A DNA stretch of 44,577 nt from Actinomycetes bacterium. GTDB lineage: Bacteria; Actinomycetota; Acidimicrobiia; Acidimicrobiales; RAAP-2. Made by a program: the position numbers and the translations under genes. How positions within the stretch are numbered: the first letter of the stretch is position 1; each line of letters opens with the position of its first letter. The DNA is taken from NCBI GenBank assembly GCA_021810205.1, contig JAJZJC010000017.1:1-44577 (forward strand), given 5' to 3'. Below the pieces are notes generated by a model that was given only the letters and a program-made list of their open reading frames with translations, ran no database searches and was not told where the DNA came from. This document shows, piece after piece, positions 15,684 through 23,861 of this stretch.

Positions 15684-17008
15684 CCGGGTTGTTCGAGGCC
15701 GCTGCCGAAGAACGGTTGCGGTCTCGTGCGCCCCTGGCCGCGCGCCTGCGACCTCGTTCGCTCGACGAAGTGGTGGGCCAGCGCCACCTCGTGGGTCCGG
15801 GAGCGCCACTGCGGGTCCTGGTCGAAGCCGACCGCCTGGGCTCGGTAGTGCTGTGGGGCCCGCCGGGCACCGGCAAGACGACCCTTGCACGGCTGCTCGC
15901 CGAGGGCACCTCGAAGGAGTTCGTGCCAATCTCGGCCGTCGCCGCCGGGGTGAAGGACGTGCGCGAGGCGATCGACGCCGCCCGCCGTCGGCTGGGAGAG
16001 CAGGGACGGGGCACCATCCTGTTCGTCGACGAGGTGCACCGGTTCAACAAGGCACAGCAAGACGTCTTGCTGCCCGCGGTCGAAGACGGCCTCGTGGTAC
16101 TGGTCGGAGCCACCACGGAGAACCCGTTCTTCGAGGTGAACCCACCCCTCATGAGCCGCGCGACGCTCTGGCGCCTCGAGCCGCTCAGCGACGAGGACAT
16201 GACCGTCCTCATCGCGCGGGGGCTCGGGGCCGAAGGAGCCGTGGCCGACGGCGACGCCGTGGACGCGCTCATCGGTGCCGCAGAGGGAGACGCCCGCTCG
16301 GCGCTCACCACCCTCGAGGTCGCGGTCGCGCTCGCGGCCGCCCGGGCCCAAGGGTCGTCGCAGGTCGCCGTCACGCTCGACGACGTGGTGCGCGCGCGTG
16401 CGGGACGGCTCTTCCACCAGGGCCGGGACGAGCACTACGATCAGGTGAGCGCCTTCATCAAGAGCGTCCGGGGCTCTGACGCCGACGCTGGGCTCTACTG
16501 GATGGCGCGCATGCTCGACGCCGGCGAGGACGCCCGTTTCATCGCCCGCAGGCTCGTCATCCTGGCGAGCGAGGATGTCGGGATGGCCGACCCCCAGGCG
16601 CTGGTGGTCGCCGACGCGGCGGCTCGTGCGGTGGAGTGGGTGGGACTTCCCGAGGCGGCACTGAACCTCGCCCAGGCGGTCGTGTACCTCGCATGCGCGC
16701 CGAAGTCGAACCGGGTCACCATCGCACTGGGCAAGGCGCGCGAGGACGTCCGCAGCGCGGTGCGCGCCGAAGTGCCTGCGCACCTGCGCGACGCCCATTA
16801 TCCCAGCGCCGCGTCCATCGGCCATGGGGTGGGGTACCGCTACCCCCACGACGACCCCTCCGGGTGGGTGCACCAGCAGTACCGGCCCGACGCCCTCGAG
16901 GGGCACGTCTACTACGAACCGTCCGCGCATGGTGCCGAACGTGCGCTTCGCCCGCGTGATCCGAGCGCAGCGCCTGCTGACGCTGGCGACGCCGATCCGC
17001 TCGAGTAG
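15680..17008 (+). CDS. rarA: Replication-associated recombination AAA+ ATPase RarA (MgsA)
   Basis: Clamp-loader-like AAA+ ATPase that acts at stalled replication forks. The 442-residue product has PLAARLRPRSLDEVVGQ at the start, Walker A GPPGTGKT (60-67), Walker B TILFVDEVHRFNK, sensor 1 GATTENPFFEVN, and the C-terminal tetramerisation domain with AGLYWMARMLDAGEDA and RRLVILASEDVGMADP. The ATG overlaps the aspS stop as ATGA. It is the last plus-strand gene before the convergent ctaB; the 86-bp gap contains a 10-bp tandem array. Confidence 0.95.
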   Translation: MTGLFEAAAEERLRSRAPLAARLRPRSLDEVVGQRHLVGPGAPLRVLVEADRLGSVVLWGPPGTGKTTLARLLAEGTSKEFVPISAVAAGVKDVREAIDAARRRLGEQGRGTILFVDEVHRFNKAQQDVLLPAVEDGLVVLVGATTENPFFEVNPPLMSRATLWRLEPLSDEDMTVLIARGLGAEGAVADGDAVDALIGAAEGDARSALTTLEVAVALAAARAQGSSQVAVTLDDVVRARAGRLFHQGRDEHYDQVSAFIKSVRGSDADAGLYWMARMLDAGEDARFIARRLVILASEDVGMADPQALVVADAAARAVEWVGLPEAALNLAQAVVYLACAPKSNRVTIALGKAREDVRSAVRAEVPAHLRDAHYPSAASIGHGVGYRYPHDDPSGWVHQQYRPDALEGHVYYEPSAHGAERALRPRDPSAAPADAGDADPLE

Positions 17009-17040
17009 ATCGAGCTCGTAGCGGCAGGCCGCGGCCACCC

Positions 17041-17100
17041 CGGCTCAGCCCGGCTCAGCCCGGCTCAGCCCGGCTCACCCCGGCTCAGTCCGGCTCAGGG
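17041..17100. repeat. Six 10-bp tandem units between convergent rarA and ctaB
   Basis: CGGCTCAGCC occurs three times exactly (17041-17070) and three more times with one to three changes to 17100. The sixth unit contains the ctaB stop codon (minus-strand TGA at 17095-17097). It could act on both convergent transcripts, but it has no clear terminator structure. Confidence 0.85.
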
Positions 17101-18012
17101 GTGATGGACGACCGCGATGGCCCCCATCGCCAGGAAGAGCACCGTCAGGTACGTGATCGAGTAGCCGAACAGCCGCATGGCGCGCCGCGGGCTCGGATCA
17201 CCTCGGAGCGTGACCGCGTAGAAGAGGAAACCGACGTCGAGCACGACGGCGATGCCCACGAACACCCATCCGAGGTGCGTGGTGAACGCGAGCAGGACCG
17301 AGAGCGCGGCGACGATCACCGTGTAGCCGATGATCTGGCGCACGACCTTGGTGATGTCGGCGACCGACGGGAGCATCGGCACGGACGCGCGGGTGTAGTC
17401 GTCGCGGTGGCGGATCGCGAGCGCCCAAAAGTGCGGTGGCGTCCACGCGAACACCAGCGCGAACATCACCCACGCGGAGAGGGAGAGGTGGCCGGTCACC
17501 GCGCTCCAGCCCACGAGCACCGGGACCGCACCGGCCGCACCGCCGATCACGATATTGGTCGAGAAGCGCCGCTTGAGCCACATGGTGTAGACGCCGACGT
17601 AGAAGACCGCGGCAGCGAGCGCGAGCGCGGCCGACAGGAGGTTGACGGTGGACCAGAGGAGCGCGAAGGCAGCGACCTCCAAGGAAAGGGACAGCACGAG
17701 CGCTTCGGTCGGAGACACGACGCCCGAGACGAGTGGCCGCGACTTGGTTCGGTCCATGACGGCATCGATGTCCCGGTCGTAGTACATGTTGAAGGCGTTC
17801 GCACCGCCGGCGGCGAAGGTGCCGCCCACGACGGTGACGACCACCAGGCCGAAGGAAGGGACGCTCGATGACGCCACGAACATGGCGGGGACCGTGGTGA
17901 TGAGCAGGAGCTCGATGATGCGCGGCTTGGTGAGGGCGACGAGGCCGACGAGCCGTGGCGAAACCGCCGGAAGGAAGCGATTTCGAGCTTCCGCGCTCGA
18001 CGCTTGCTGCAC
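17095..18012 (-). CDS. ctaB: Heme o synthase (protoheme IX farnesyltransferase)
   Basis: Polytopic UbiA-family prenyltransferase that attaches farnesyl to heme b for heme-copper oxidases. The first Asp-rich motif lies in NAFNMYYDRDIDAVMDRT, and the second conserved region includes FSTNIVIGGAAGAVPVLVGW and WTPPHFWALAI. Eight or nine membrane helices are expected over about 305 residues. GTG 18012 is chosen because a TAACGT hexamer ends 7 nt upstream; TTG 18018 is an alternative. The gene lies on the opposite strand to its neighbours and is not next to oxidase genes in this window. Confidence 0.94.
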   Translation of the reverse strand: MQQASSAEARNRFLPAVSPRLVGLVALTKPRIIELLLITTVPAMFVASSSVPSFGLVVVTVVGGTFAAGGANAFNMYYDRDIDAVMDRTKSRPLVSGVVSPTEALVLSLSLEVAAFALLWSTVNLLSAALALAAAVFYVGVYTMWLKRRFSTNIVIGGAAGAVPVLVGWSAVTGHLSLSAWVMFALVFAWTPPHFWALAIRHRDDYTRASVPMLPSVADITKVVRQIIGYTVIVAALSVLLAFTTHLGWVFVGIAVVLDVGFLFYAVTLRGDPSPRRAMRLFGYSITYLTVLFLAMGAIAVVHHP

Positions 18013-18018
18013 GAGCAA

Positions 18019-18024
18019 ACGTTA
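18019..18024 (-). promoter_or_regulatory. -10 hexamer TAACGT of ctaB, leaderless arrangement
   Basis: Read on the minus strand, TAACGT ends 7 nt before GTG 18012. The same hexamer at the same spacing precedes rodA. Confidence 0.55.
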
Positions 18025-18105
18025 GCCGCGCTGTGATCGGTCGAGAGCAGGCACGAGATGTTCCTCGTCAACGGTCTCGGGGATCCCCGGCCGGGCCGTG
18101 GGCAG

Positions 18106-18141
18106 ATCACCGTGAGCATCACCGTGGGCATCACCGTGAGC
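18106..18141 (+). repeat. Three 12-bp tandem units upstream of the DUF948-like gene
   Basis: ATCACCGTGAGC occurs at 18106-18117 and 18130-18141, with a one-base variant between. The array sits about 35 bp upstream of the -10 at 18177, a position where repeated sites could bind a regulator. The rest of 18025-18176 shows no gene. Confidence 0.75.
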
Positions 18142-18176
18142 ACGCAGCGGTGCCCGTTGTCGACCGTGCCCGACGA

Positions 18177-18182
18177 TAGAGT
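18177..18182 (+). promoter_or_regulatory. -10 hexamer TAGAGT, leaderless arrangement
   Basis: TAGAGT ends 7 nt before GTG 18189. An ATG at 18184 is out of frame. Confidence 0.55.
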
Positions 18183-18188
18183 CATGGG

Positions 18189-18752
18189 GTGAGCGTCACC
18201 GACGTCGTGGTGCTGGTGGCGGCCGTCGTGGCGTCGGTGGGCGCGGTGGTCGTGCTCGTGGCGGCATCGGTCCTGGTTGGCCAAGTCCGCCGCCTGGAGC
18301 GGGGCATCGAGACCCTGCGCCACGAGGTCGTGCCCCTGGTACAAGACGCGCGTCAGGCAGCGGTGCACGCAGCCGCCGAGATCGCCCGCGTCGACGCCGT
18401 CCTGGCGGACACCGAGGCGGTGACCGCCACCGTCGACCGGGCAGCAACGGTCGCACGCCGGGCCTTCGCCAATCCCGTGGTGAAGGTGCTCGCCTGGCGC
18501 GCAGGGGCAGTTGGTGGATTTCGCCGTCTTCGCCAACCGAGCGACGCGATCACCGTGCTCGACGCGGCGGTTGTTCCACGTGACACGCCGATGGGCAGCG
18601 GAGGGGCGGTGCGTGAGGTCGCGTCCCGCCAGGCCTCGCGCGAGGCATCGCGCCAGGCCTCGCGCGAGGCATCGCGCGAGCAGGATGCGGTCGAGCGCCT
18701 CCCGCGCCGACGCTGGGCGGCGCGGGCCCTCACCGCGTCGCGGTCGCGATGA
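18189..18752 (+). CDS. DUF948-like single-pass membrane protein
   Basis: Protein of 187 residues of unknown function. One N-terminal membrane helix (about residues 5-30) is followed by a predicted coiled coil (VRRLERGIETLRHEVVPLVQDARQ...) and a conserved-looking block ending NPVVKVLAWRAGAVGGFRRLR. This pattern matches the DUF948 proteins that actinobacteria encode just upstream of alaS and ruvX. The C-terminal third is low complexity, with RQASREAS units from a 24-bp tandem duplication. Its stop overlaps the next gene's ATG, so the two small membrane proteins are likely co-translated. Confidence 0.75.
   Translation: MSVTDVVVLVAAVVASVGAVVVLVAASVLVGQVRRLERGIETLRHEVVPLVQDARQAAVHAAAEIARVDAVLADTEAVTATVDRAATVARRAFANPVVKVLAWRAGAVGGFRRLRQPSDAITVLDAAVVPRDTPMGSGGAVREVASRQASREASRQASREASREQDAVERLPRRRWAARALTASRSR
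18627..18680 (+). repeat. 24-bp tandem duplication in the DUF948-like gene
   Basis: Two exact 24-bp copies (18627-18650 and 18651-18674) plus a partial third encode RQASREAS units in the cytoplasmic tail. Confidence 0.85.
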
Positions 18753-19138
18753 TCCGCAGGCCGCTGTGGTTCGGCGCCGGCATGGCCGCAGGCGTGGCGG
18801 GGACGGTGTGGGCGCATCGCCGCGTTCGCCGGCAGCTTCGCCGTGCCGTGGACGCGATCTCCCCGTCCGCCGCCGGACAGGTGGCCAAGCGGACCGCTCG
18901 TGAGGCGACCGCGCGCGTGCAGGTCGCCGTGGAGGCCGCCCGGAGCGAGCGGCAGCGTCGGGAGGCGGAGCTCTGGTACCGGCTGGGAGAGGTGCCGCCA
19001 GGCTCATCGGCAGTTCCACCGGTGGGGCTGGCGGGGGGATCGTCGCCGGCACGCTCGCCACGCGGATCGACGGGGATGGCGATGAGGACGTCGGCCACCA
19101 GGCGGTCCTTCCCGAGGGCGCCGCGCCAGCACCGATAG
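18749..19138 (+). CDS. DUF6167-like small membrane protein
   Basis: Protein of 129 residues, function unknown. It starts with a short hydrophobic segment (PLWFGAGMAAGVAGTVWA) flanked by arginines and continues with a charged helix ending REAELWYRLGE. This resembles the DUF6167 proteins found after DUF948 in actinobacteria, which are usually shorter. The last roughly 50 residues are low-complexity Ser/Pro/Arg and may be poorly constrained. ATG 18749 overlaps the preceding stop. In related genomes alaS usually follows; here ruvX follows directly. Confidence 0.65.
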   Translation: MIRRPLWFGAGMAAGVAGTVWAHRRVRRQLRRAVDAISPSAAGQVAKRTAREATARVQVAVEAARSERQRREAELWYRLGEVPPGSSAVPPVGLAGGSSPARSPRGSTGMAMRTSATRRSFPRAPRQHR

Positions 19139-19151
19139 CGTGGCGCGCGAT

Positions 19152-19631
19152 GTGGCACTCTCCCCAGGGAAGATGGACGCGCGGGTCCACCAAGGGGCGC
19201 GCCAGCCGGTGACGCGGGCGGTCGCCGTCGACCTCGGGACCCGCCGGATCGGGATCGCGGTGAGCGACTCCTCTGGGACGCTCGCGTTCCCGCGTCCGCT
19301 CGTCGCGCGTTGTGGCGATCGTGCCGCCGAGCATCGGGCCATCGGGCAGATCGTCGACGAGGTGGGGGCCGACGTGGTGGTGGTCGGACTGCCACTGGGG
19401 CTCGACGGACGGCGTGGTCCGGCGGCCAGAGCGGCAGCGGAGGAGGCAGCCGAGCTCGGCCACGCGCTCGAAGGACGCGGTGTCGTCGTCGAGACGTTCG
19501 ACGAGCGGTTCACCACGGTCGCAGCGCACGCAGGGCTCGCATCGGCAGGCACGGGCACTCGAGCGCGGCGGGCACGCGTGGACAGTGCGGCCGCGACGGT
19601 GCTCTTGCAGGCGTGGCTGGATGCACGATGA
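19152..19631 (+). CDS. ruvX: RuvX/YqgF family Holliday-junction resolvase-like protein
   Basis: RNase H-fold nuclease family. Roles in 16S rRNA 5'-end maturation and in resolving Holliday junctions have been reported. The conserved core starts VAVDLGTRRIGIAVSD with the first catalytic Asp, continues with VVVVGLPLGLDG and with VVVETFDERFTTVAA, and ends with DSAAATVLLQAWLDAR carrying the last Asp. The start is ambiguous: GTG 19140, 19152 and 19209 are all in frame, and 19209 best fits family length. A TAGCGT at 19136-19141 makes 19140 unlikely. The stop overlaps mltG. Confidence 0.9.
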   Translation: MALSPGKMDARVHQGARQPVTRAVAVDLGTRRIGIAVSDSSGTLAFPRPLVARCGDRAAEHRAIGQIVDEVGADVVVVGLPLGLDGRRGPAARAAAEEAAELGHALEGRGVVVETFDERFTTVAAHAGLASAGTGTRARRARVDSAAATVLLQAWLDAR

Positions 19632-20968
19632 GCGAGGGGGAGCACGTCGACGACACCCCACCCCACGGGCAGCAGGTGGTGATCCCCGTCCCGTCGCCCG
19701 GTGCTCGGACGCAGCGCCCGGACGACGGGCACGGCCCGACTCGCTCGGCGGGCTCAGCGGGCTCAGCGGGTTCGGCGGGCTCAGCGGGGGGTGGGTACGG
19801 TAGGCGAAGGTCGAGCGGCTCGCGGGGCTGGCGCAAGAAGGGTCCGTTGCGAGTCCTGTCAGGGGTGGTTGCAGTGGTCGTGCTCGCGCTCGTCGGCCTC
19901 GGTGCGTGGGTCGAAGCGGAAGCGAGCCCGTCGGGTCCGCAGGGCAAGGCGGTGATCGTCCACGTCGTACCGGGAGAGGCGATCGACGCCGTCGTCGGGG
20001 CGCTGACCCACGACCGCGTGCTGGGCAACGCTCTCGCCTTCAAGTTGTGGGCCGTGGTCCATGGCCAGCCGACCATCGAGCCTGGGACCTACCAGTTTCG
20101 ACAGAACTCGTCGTTCTCGACCGTGAACGCACAGCTGAACGCGGGCCCGAACGTGTTCCAGCTCGACGTGCAGGCGGGAACGACCCTCGCCGAGGTGGCG
20201 AACCAGCTGGCGACACTGCCGGGAAACTTGGCAGTGAAGTTCCTGCGCGAGGCAAAAGCCGGCGCGGTGCCCTCGCCGTACCAGCAGACGCCTGGAGGAT
20301 CGCTCGAAGGGCTGATCGGCACCGGCGCGTACCGGATCACGCCACATGAGCACGTTCGGACGTTGCTACGCGCCATGGTGGCGAGATTCGACGCGCAAGC
20401 CGCCGCGGCGGGCCTCCCACCTGGGTTCTCGATCGCCGGCCTGAACGCGTACGACGCCATCATCGTCGCGTCGATCGCGCAGAAGGAGGGTTACTTCACG
20501 CGCTACATGGGCGACGTGGCGCGCGTCGTCTACAACCGCCTCGCTGACGGGATGCATCTCGACATGACATCGACGGTGCTGTACTCGCTGGGACAAGACG
20601 GTGGGCCCGTCACGGCCAAAGAGGAGGCTGTCACAACGCCCTACAACACCTATTTGCACCCCGGGCTCACGCCGACGCCCATCTGCACGCCATCGGAGGG
20701 AGCGCTCGCCGCTGCTGCCTCACCGCCGGCGGGCACATGGCTGTATTTCGAGCTCGTGACAGCCAGAAAAGGTGTCATGGTGTTCTCGGCCACATACACA
20801 GCCCAGGTCGCGGCAGAGCAGCAGGCGGCGGCCAACGGTGCCGCGGCGAAGCCATCGAACACCACGAACGGGGCGACAGCTGGCGTGAGGCCGAGTGGAG
20901 CGGGCACCGCCGGCGCCGCCTCCGCCACTGGCGCCGGCGCCGCCTCTGGCACGAGACGAGTGACATGA
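19628..20968 (+). CDS. mltG: Endolytic murein transglycosylase MltG
   Basis: Inner-membrane lytic transglycosylase (YceG-like) that cuts nascent glycan strands and so limits their length. The 446-residue protein has a cytoplasmic head of about 70 residues with five Ser-Ala-Gly units, one membrane helix (about 74-95), a LysM-like region, and the catalytic domain with E287 in SIAQKEGYF, the VYNRLADGMHLDMTSTVLY block, and PYNTYLHPGLTPTPI. The last roughly 50 residues are a Gly/Ala/Thr-rich low-complexity tail. ATG 19628 overlaps the ruvX stop, and the stop overlaps aroE, matching the usual ruvX-mltG-aroE order. Confidence 0.95.
   Translation: MSEGEHVDDTPPHGQQVVIPVPSPGARTQRPDDGHGPTRSAGSAGSAGSAGSAGGGYGRRRSSGSRGWRKKGPLRVLSGVVAVVVLALVGLGAWVEAEASPSGPQGKAVIVHVVPGEAIDAVVGALTHDRVLGNALAFKLWAVVHGQPTIEPGTYQFRQNSSFSTVNAQLNAGPNVFQLDVQAGTTLAEVANQLATLPGNLAVKFLREAKAGAVPSPYQQTPGGSLEGLIGTGAYRITPHEHVRTLLRAMVARFDAQAAAAGLPPGFSIAGLNAYDAIIVASIAQKEGYFTRYMGDVARVVYNRLADGMHLDMTSTVLYSLGQDGGPVTAKEEAVTTPYNTYLHPGLTPTPICTPSEGALAAAASPPAGTWLYFELVTARKGVMVFSATYTAQVAAEQQAAANGAAAKPSNTTNGATAGVRPSGAGTAGAASATGAGAASGTRRVT
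19745..19789 (+). repeat. Five 9-bp tandem units in mltG
   Basis: Variants of a 9-bp unit (such as TCAGCGGGC) encode five Ser-Ala-Gly triplets in the cytoplasmic head of MltG. Confidence 0.85.
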
Positions 20969-21843
20969 CCCGACGTTCGACGACATGGCCGTCGGCCGGG
21001 TCGCAGGTTGTCGGGGTCATCGGAAACCCCGTCGCTCACTCCCTCTCGCCCCTACTGCACAACTCGGCATTCGACGCATTGGGCCTCGACTGGGTGTCGG
21101 TCGGGTTCTGCGTCGAGCCGGCAGGGCTGTCCGATGCGCTCGCTGGTATCCGTGGGCTTGGACTTCTCGGGGTGTCGGTGACGATGCCGCACAAGGCGCG
21201 TGCAGCTGAGCTCGTCGACCGGCTCAGCGACACCGCAGCGTTGCTCGGCGCGGTGAACTGCATCGCACGCGACCAGGACGAGCTCGTCGGCCACAACACC
21301 GACGGGGAAGGGTTCGTGGCGTCGTTGCGACGAGAGGCGCGCTTCGAGCCGGCGGGCCGGCGGTGCGTCGTGGTGGGTGCCGGGGGAGCGGGGCGCGCGG
21401 TCGTCTCGGCGCTCGCCGAGGCGGGTGCCGAGGCGGTCGTCGTGGTCGCCCGTACACCTGCGGCCGCGCGGCGAGCGGCCGCGCTCGGCGAGGCCGCCGG
21501 GCGCCCCGGGACGATGGACGATGTCCGAGGGGCGGACCTCGTCGTGGATACCACGCCGGTGGGCATGACCGGCACCGACTCCGCTGGCGCGCCACCAGTG
21601 GTCGATCCCGAGCTGCTCGGGCCGGGCCAGCTGGTTGTCGACCTCGTCTACGACCCGGAGATCACCCCGCTACTGTCCGCTGCGATGACCCGCGGAGCGT
21701 CGGTGCTCGGCGGGCTCGGGATGCTCGTCCACCAGGCGGCGGTCCAGTTGCGGCTGTGGACCGGGCTCGAACCCCCCGTCGACGTCATGTGGGCGGCCGT
21801 CGACGCTGCGGTCCGCCGCAAGAACGGCCCGGCAGCCCAGTAA
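20965..21843 (+). CDS. aroE: Shikimate dehydrogenase
   Basis: Reduces 3-dehydroshikimate to shikimate with NADPH. The 292-residue enzyme has the substrate site (NPVAHSLSPLLHN, catalytic K77 in VTMPHKA, D113 in HNTDGEGF) and the Rossmann loop VVGAGGAGRAVV (about 135-146), followed by NADP-type ARTPAAARR. The C-terminal GLGMLVHQAAVQLRLWTG is typical. ATG overlaps the mltG stop. Its TAA stop codon forms the first three bases of the rodA -10 hexamer. Confidence 0.95.
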   Translation: MTRRSTTWPSAGSQVVGVIGNPVAHSLSPLLHNSAFDALGLDWVSVGFCVEPAGLSDALAGIRGLGLLGVSVTMPHKARAAELVDRLSDTAALLGAVNCIARDQDELVGHNTDGEGFVASLRREARFEPAGRRCVVVGAGGAGRAVVSALAEAGAEAVVVVARTPAAARRAAALGEAAGRPGTMDDVRGADLVVDTTPVGMTGTDSAGAPPVVDPELLGPGQLVVDLVYDPEITPLLSAAMTRGASVLGGLGMLVHQAAVQLRLWTGLEPPVDVMWAAVDAAVRRKNGPAAQ

Positions 21844-21846
21844 CGT
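21841..21846 (+). promoter_or_regulatory. -10 hexamer TAACGT of rodA, overlapping the aroE stop codon
   Basis: TAACGT ends 7 nt before GTG 21853. The TAA that ends aroE is the first half of the hexamer, so the rodA promoter core is embedded in the end of the upstream gene. Confidence 0.55.
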
Positions 21847-21852
21847 AGCGCC

Positions 21853-23043
21853 GTGCAGACGCAGTACCGCCAGGGGAGCGGCACCCAGCGGGCGGCTTCG
21901 ATGTCGGAGCGCCGTCTCATGACTCGGCGGCCGACGATCGTGGTCGACCCGATCCTGGTGCTCTTCACGATCCTGGCCGCCGTCATCGGGGTCGTCATGG
22001 TCTACACGGCCACCCGTGGCCAGCTCCTCCTCGCAGGGGCGAGCCCGACGCACTACCTGACGCGCCAGGCATTGTTCGTGATGCTCGGGATCGTGGTGAT
22101 GGGCGTGCTCGGCTTCTTCGACTACCGGAAGCTCGAAGCGATCGGGATGGCGATCTACGGCTTGTCGCTGTTCATACTGTTGGCGGTCATGGTGCCCCAC
22201 CTGGGCTCGCACACGCTCGGGTCCGCGCGCTGGTTCACACTGGGACCCATCCAGATCCAGCCGTCCGAGTTCGCGGTGCTCGGCATGGTGATCGCGATCG
22301 CGACGTACTGCGCGAGACGGCCCGACGGGTTGTCCTGGGTCGACCTCGTCAAGCTGCTCGCGCTCGGCGGTGTCCCCATCGGGCTCGTCATGATTCAGCC
22401 CGACTTGGGCACGGGGATCATCATGTCGGTCGTGCTCTTCGTGATGCTCGCCGTCGCTGGGCTCCCGACGCGCGTCCTCGTCCTCTTGATGGTCGTCGTC
22501 GTGGCAGTCGTCGCGTTCGTGCTCGCGACCGGACTGCTGCACCACTACCAGATCCTGCGGATCACCAGCTTCTTGAAGCAGGACACAAAGCATCCGACCG
22601 GCACACTGGCCGGCGCCGTGTACAACCTGCAGCAGGCCAAGGAGGCGATCGCCATCGGCGGGTTCCACGGGACGGGCCTGAACCACGGCCCCCTCACGAG
22701 CCTCGGCTACGTGCCCGAGCAGCAGACCGACTTCATCTTCACCGCGGTGGGTGAGCAGCTGGGGTTCATCGGCGGCGCCGGCGTGCTCGCCGTCCTCGGC
22801 GTGGTCGCATGGCGGGTCCTGCGCGCCGGGCAGCTGGCCCGTGACGAGTTCGGGCGCCTGGTGTGCGTCGGCGTGTTCACGTTCATCGCGTTCAGCACCT
22901 TCCAGAACGCAGGAATGACCATGGGGATCATGCCGATCACCGGGATCCCGCTGCCCTTCATCAGCTACGGAGGCACTGCGGTCGTCGCGTTCTTCGCGGG
23001 CGTCGGACTGGCACTCAGCGTCTACGCGAGACGGGCGGGGTAG
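21853..23043 (+). CDS. rodA: SEDS-family peptidoglycan glycosyltransferase RodA
   Basis: Polytopic membrane polymerase of the SEDS family (396 residues, about ten helices), working with a class B penicillin-binding protein in cell elongation. Diagnostic segments are GSARWFTLGPIQIQPSEFA, the QPDLGTG block containing the conserved Asp, EQQTDFIFTAVGEQLGF, and the C-terminal PITGIPLPFISYGGT. The compact size and spacing fit RodA better than FtsW. GTG 21853 follows a -10 element directly. No penicillin-binding protein is adjacent; the bifunctional-nuclease-family gene follows after 12 bp. Confidence 0.93.
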   Translation: MQTQYRQGSGTQRAASMSERRLMTRRPTIVVDPILVLFTILAAVIGVVMVYTATRGQLLLAGASPTHYLTRQALFVMLGIVVMGVLGFFDYRKLEAIGMAIYGLSLFILLAVMVPHLGSHTLGSARWFTLGPIQIQPSEFAVLGMVIAIATYCARRPDGLSWVDLVKLLALGGVPIGLVMIQPDLGTGIIMSVVLFVMLAVAGLPTRVLVLLMVVVVAVVAFVLATGLLHHYQILRITSFLKQDTKHPTGTLAGAVYNLQQAKEAIAIGGFHGTGLNHGPLTSLGYVPEQQTDFIFTAVGEQLGFIGGAGVLAVLGVVAWRVLRAGQLARDEFGRLVCVGVFTFIAFSTFQNAGMTMGIMPITGIPLPFISYGGTAVVAFFAGVGLALSVYARRAG

Positions 23044-23055
23044 CGAGGCAGCGGG

Positions 23056-23718
23056 ATGGACGTCACCGCTGAGCCTGCGCAGAGTGCCGCTGGCGCCCAG
23101 GCTGGCATCGGGGTCGGCGTAGCCACCGACGTCGTGGCGGAACCGACGCCTGGCGGCACGCCCGAGAACCCCGCGATCCCCGCGAGCACCGCGAGCCCGG
23201 AGAGCCCGGAGAGCCCCGCCGTGAGCGAGCCCGTTGCGGCCTCAGTGCCCCGGTTCCGGATCGTGACCGTCGTGTCCGTGACGGTGGCCCTTCCCGACCA
23301 ATTCCCGACCATCGTGCTCGAGGATGTCGAGGAGCACCACCGGCAGCTGGCGTTCCGGGTGGGTATGGCCGAGGGTGTGGCGATCGCCGCGGTGCTCGAG
23401 CAGCGCCCGACTCCTCGCCCCCTCACGCACGACCTGTTCGCCGAGGCACTCGAGCGCTTCTCGGTCGACGTGCTCGCGGTGCGACTGATGGGGCGGGTTG
23501 GGGCCACCTATCTCGCCGAGCTGCAGCTCAGCGGTGCGCGAGGCAGGGAGGTGCTTTCCTGCCGGCCGAGCGATGGGATCGCCCTTGCGCTTCGTCGGCG
23601 GGTGGCGGCGCCGATCCTCGCCGACGAGCGCCTGTTCATGGAAGTGGGCGACGTCCTGCCGTACGCTGGTCCCCCTCCCGACGCTGACGACCCCGCCGAT
23701 GCCGCAGTGCGCGCCTAG
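23056..23718 (+). CDS. Bifunctional nuclease (BFN/DUF151) family protein
   Basis: 220-residue protein with a BFN domain (about 65-190), seen in VLEDVEEHHRQLAFRVGMAEGVAIA, RPLTHDLFAEALERF, LSCRPSDGIALALRRRVAAPILADE. Family members have been reported with combined RNase and DNase activity, but most bacterial copies are uncharacterised. The first roughly 60 residues are a low-complexity Ala/Pro/Glu/Ser linker. It follows rodA by 12 bp and is probably co-transcribed. It ends convergently to the FtsW-like gene. Confidence 0.88.
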   Translation: MDVTAEPAQSAAGAQAGIGVGVATDVVAEPTPGGTPENPAIPASTASPESPESPAVSEPVAASVPRFRIVTVVSVTVALPDQFPTIVLEDVEEHHRQLAFRVGMAEGVAIAAVLEQRPTPRPLTHDLFAEALERFSVDVLAVRLMGRVGATYLAELQLSGARGREVLSCRPSDGIALALRRRVAAPILADERLFMEVGDVLPYAGPPPDADDPADAAVRA

Positions 23719-23775
23719 GGGTGCTCGACTGCAGCGTTGCGCTTCGGAGCCGACCACCGACGACCGCGACGGCGA

Positions 23776-23828
23776 CCGCGCGACGAGCACCGACGGCCGC
23801 GCGACGAGCACCGACGGCCGCGCGACGG
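23776..23828. repeat. 21-bp tandem duplication between convergent genes
   Basis: A 21-bp unit at 23776-23796 is repeated exactly at 23797-23817, with a partial third copy. It fills much of the gap 23719-23861 between the ends of the bifunctional-nuclease-family gene and the FtsW-like gene. Confidence 0.85.
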
Positions 23829-23861
23829 CCTCCACGCGACAGGCGCGACATCGAGCCGACG

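Noticed and set aside
17041-17100. CRISPR-like or REP-like reading of the 10-bp array
   Set aside because: Units are directly adjacent with no spacers and are too short; a plain tandem repeat explains them.
18730-19395. Minus-strand open frame opposite the DUF6167-like gene and ruvX, considered as a replacement for alaS
   Set aside because: No motif, no start signal, and it is antisense to the conserved RuvX core. No alanyl-tRNA synthetase remnant was found in any frame.
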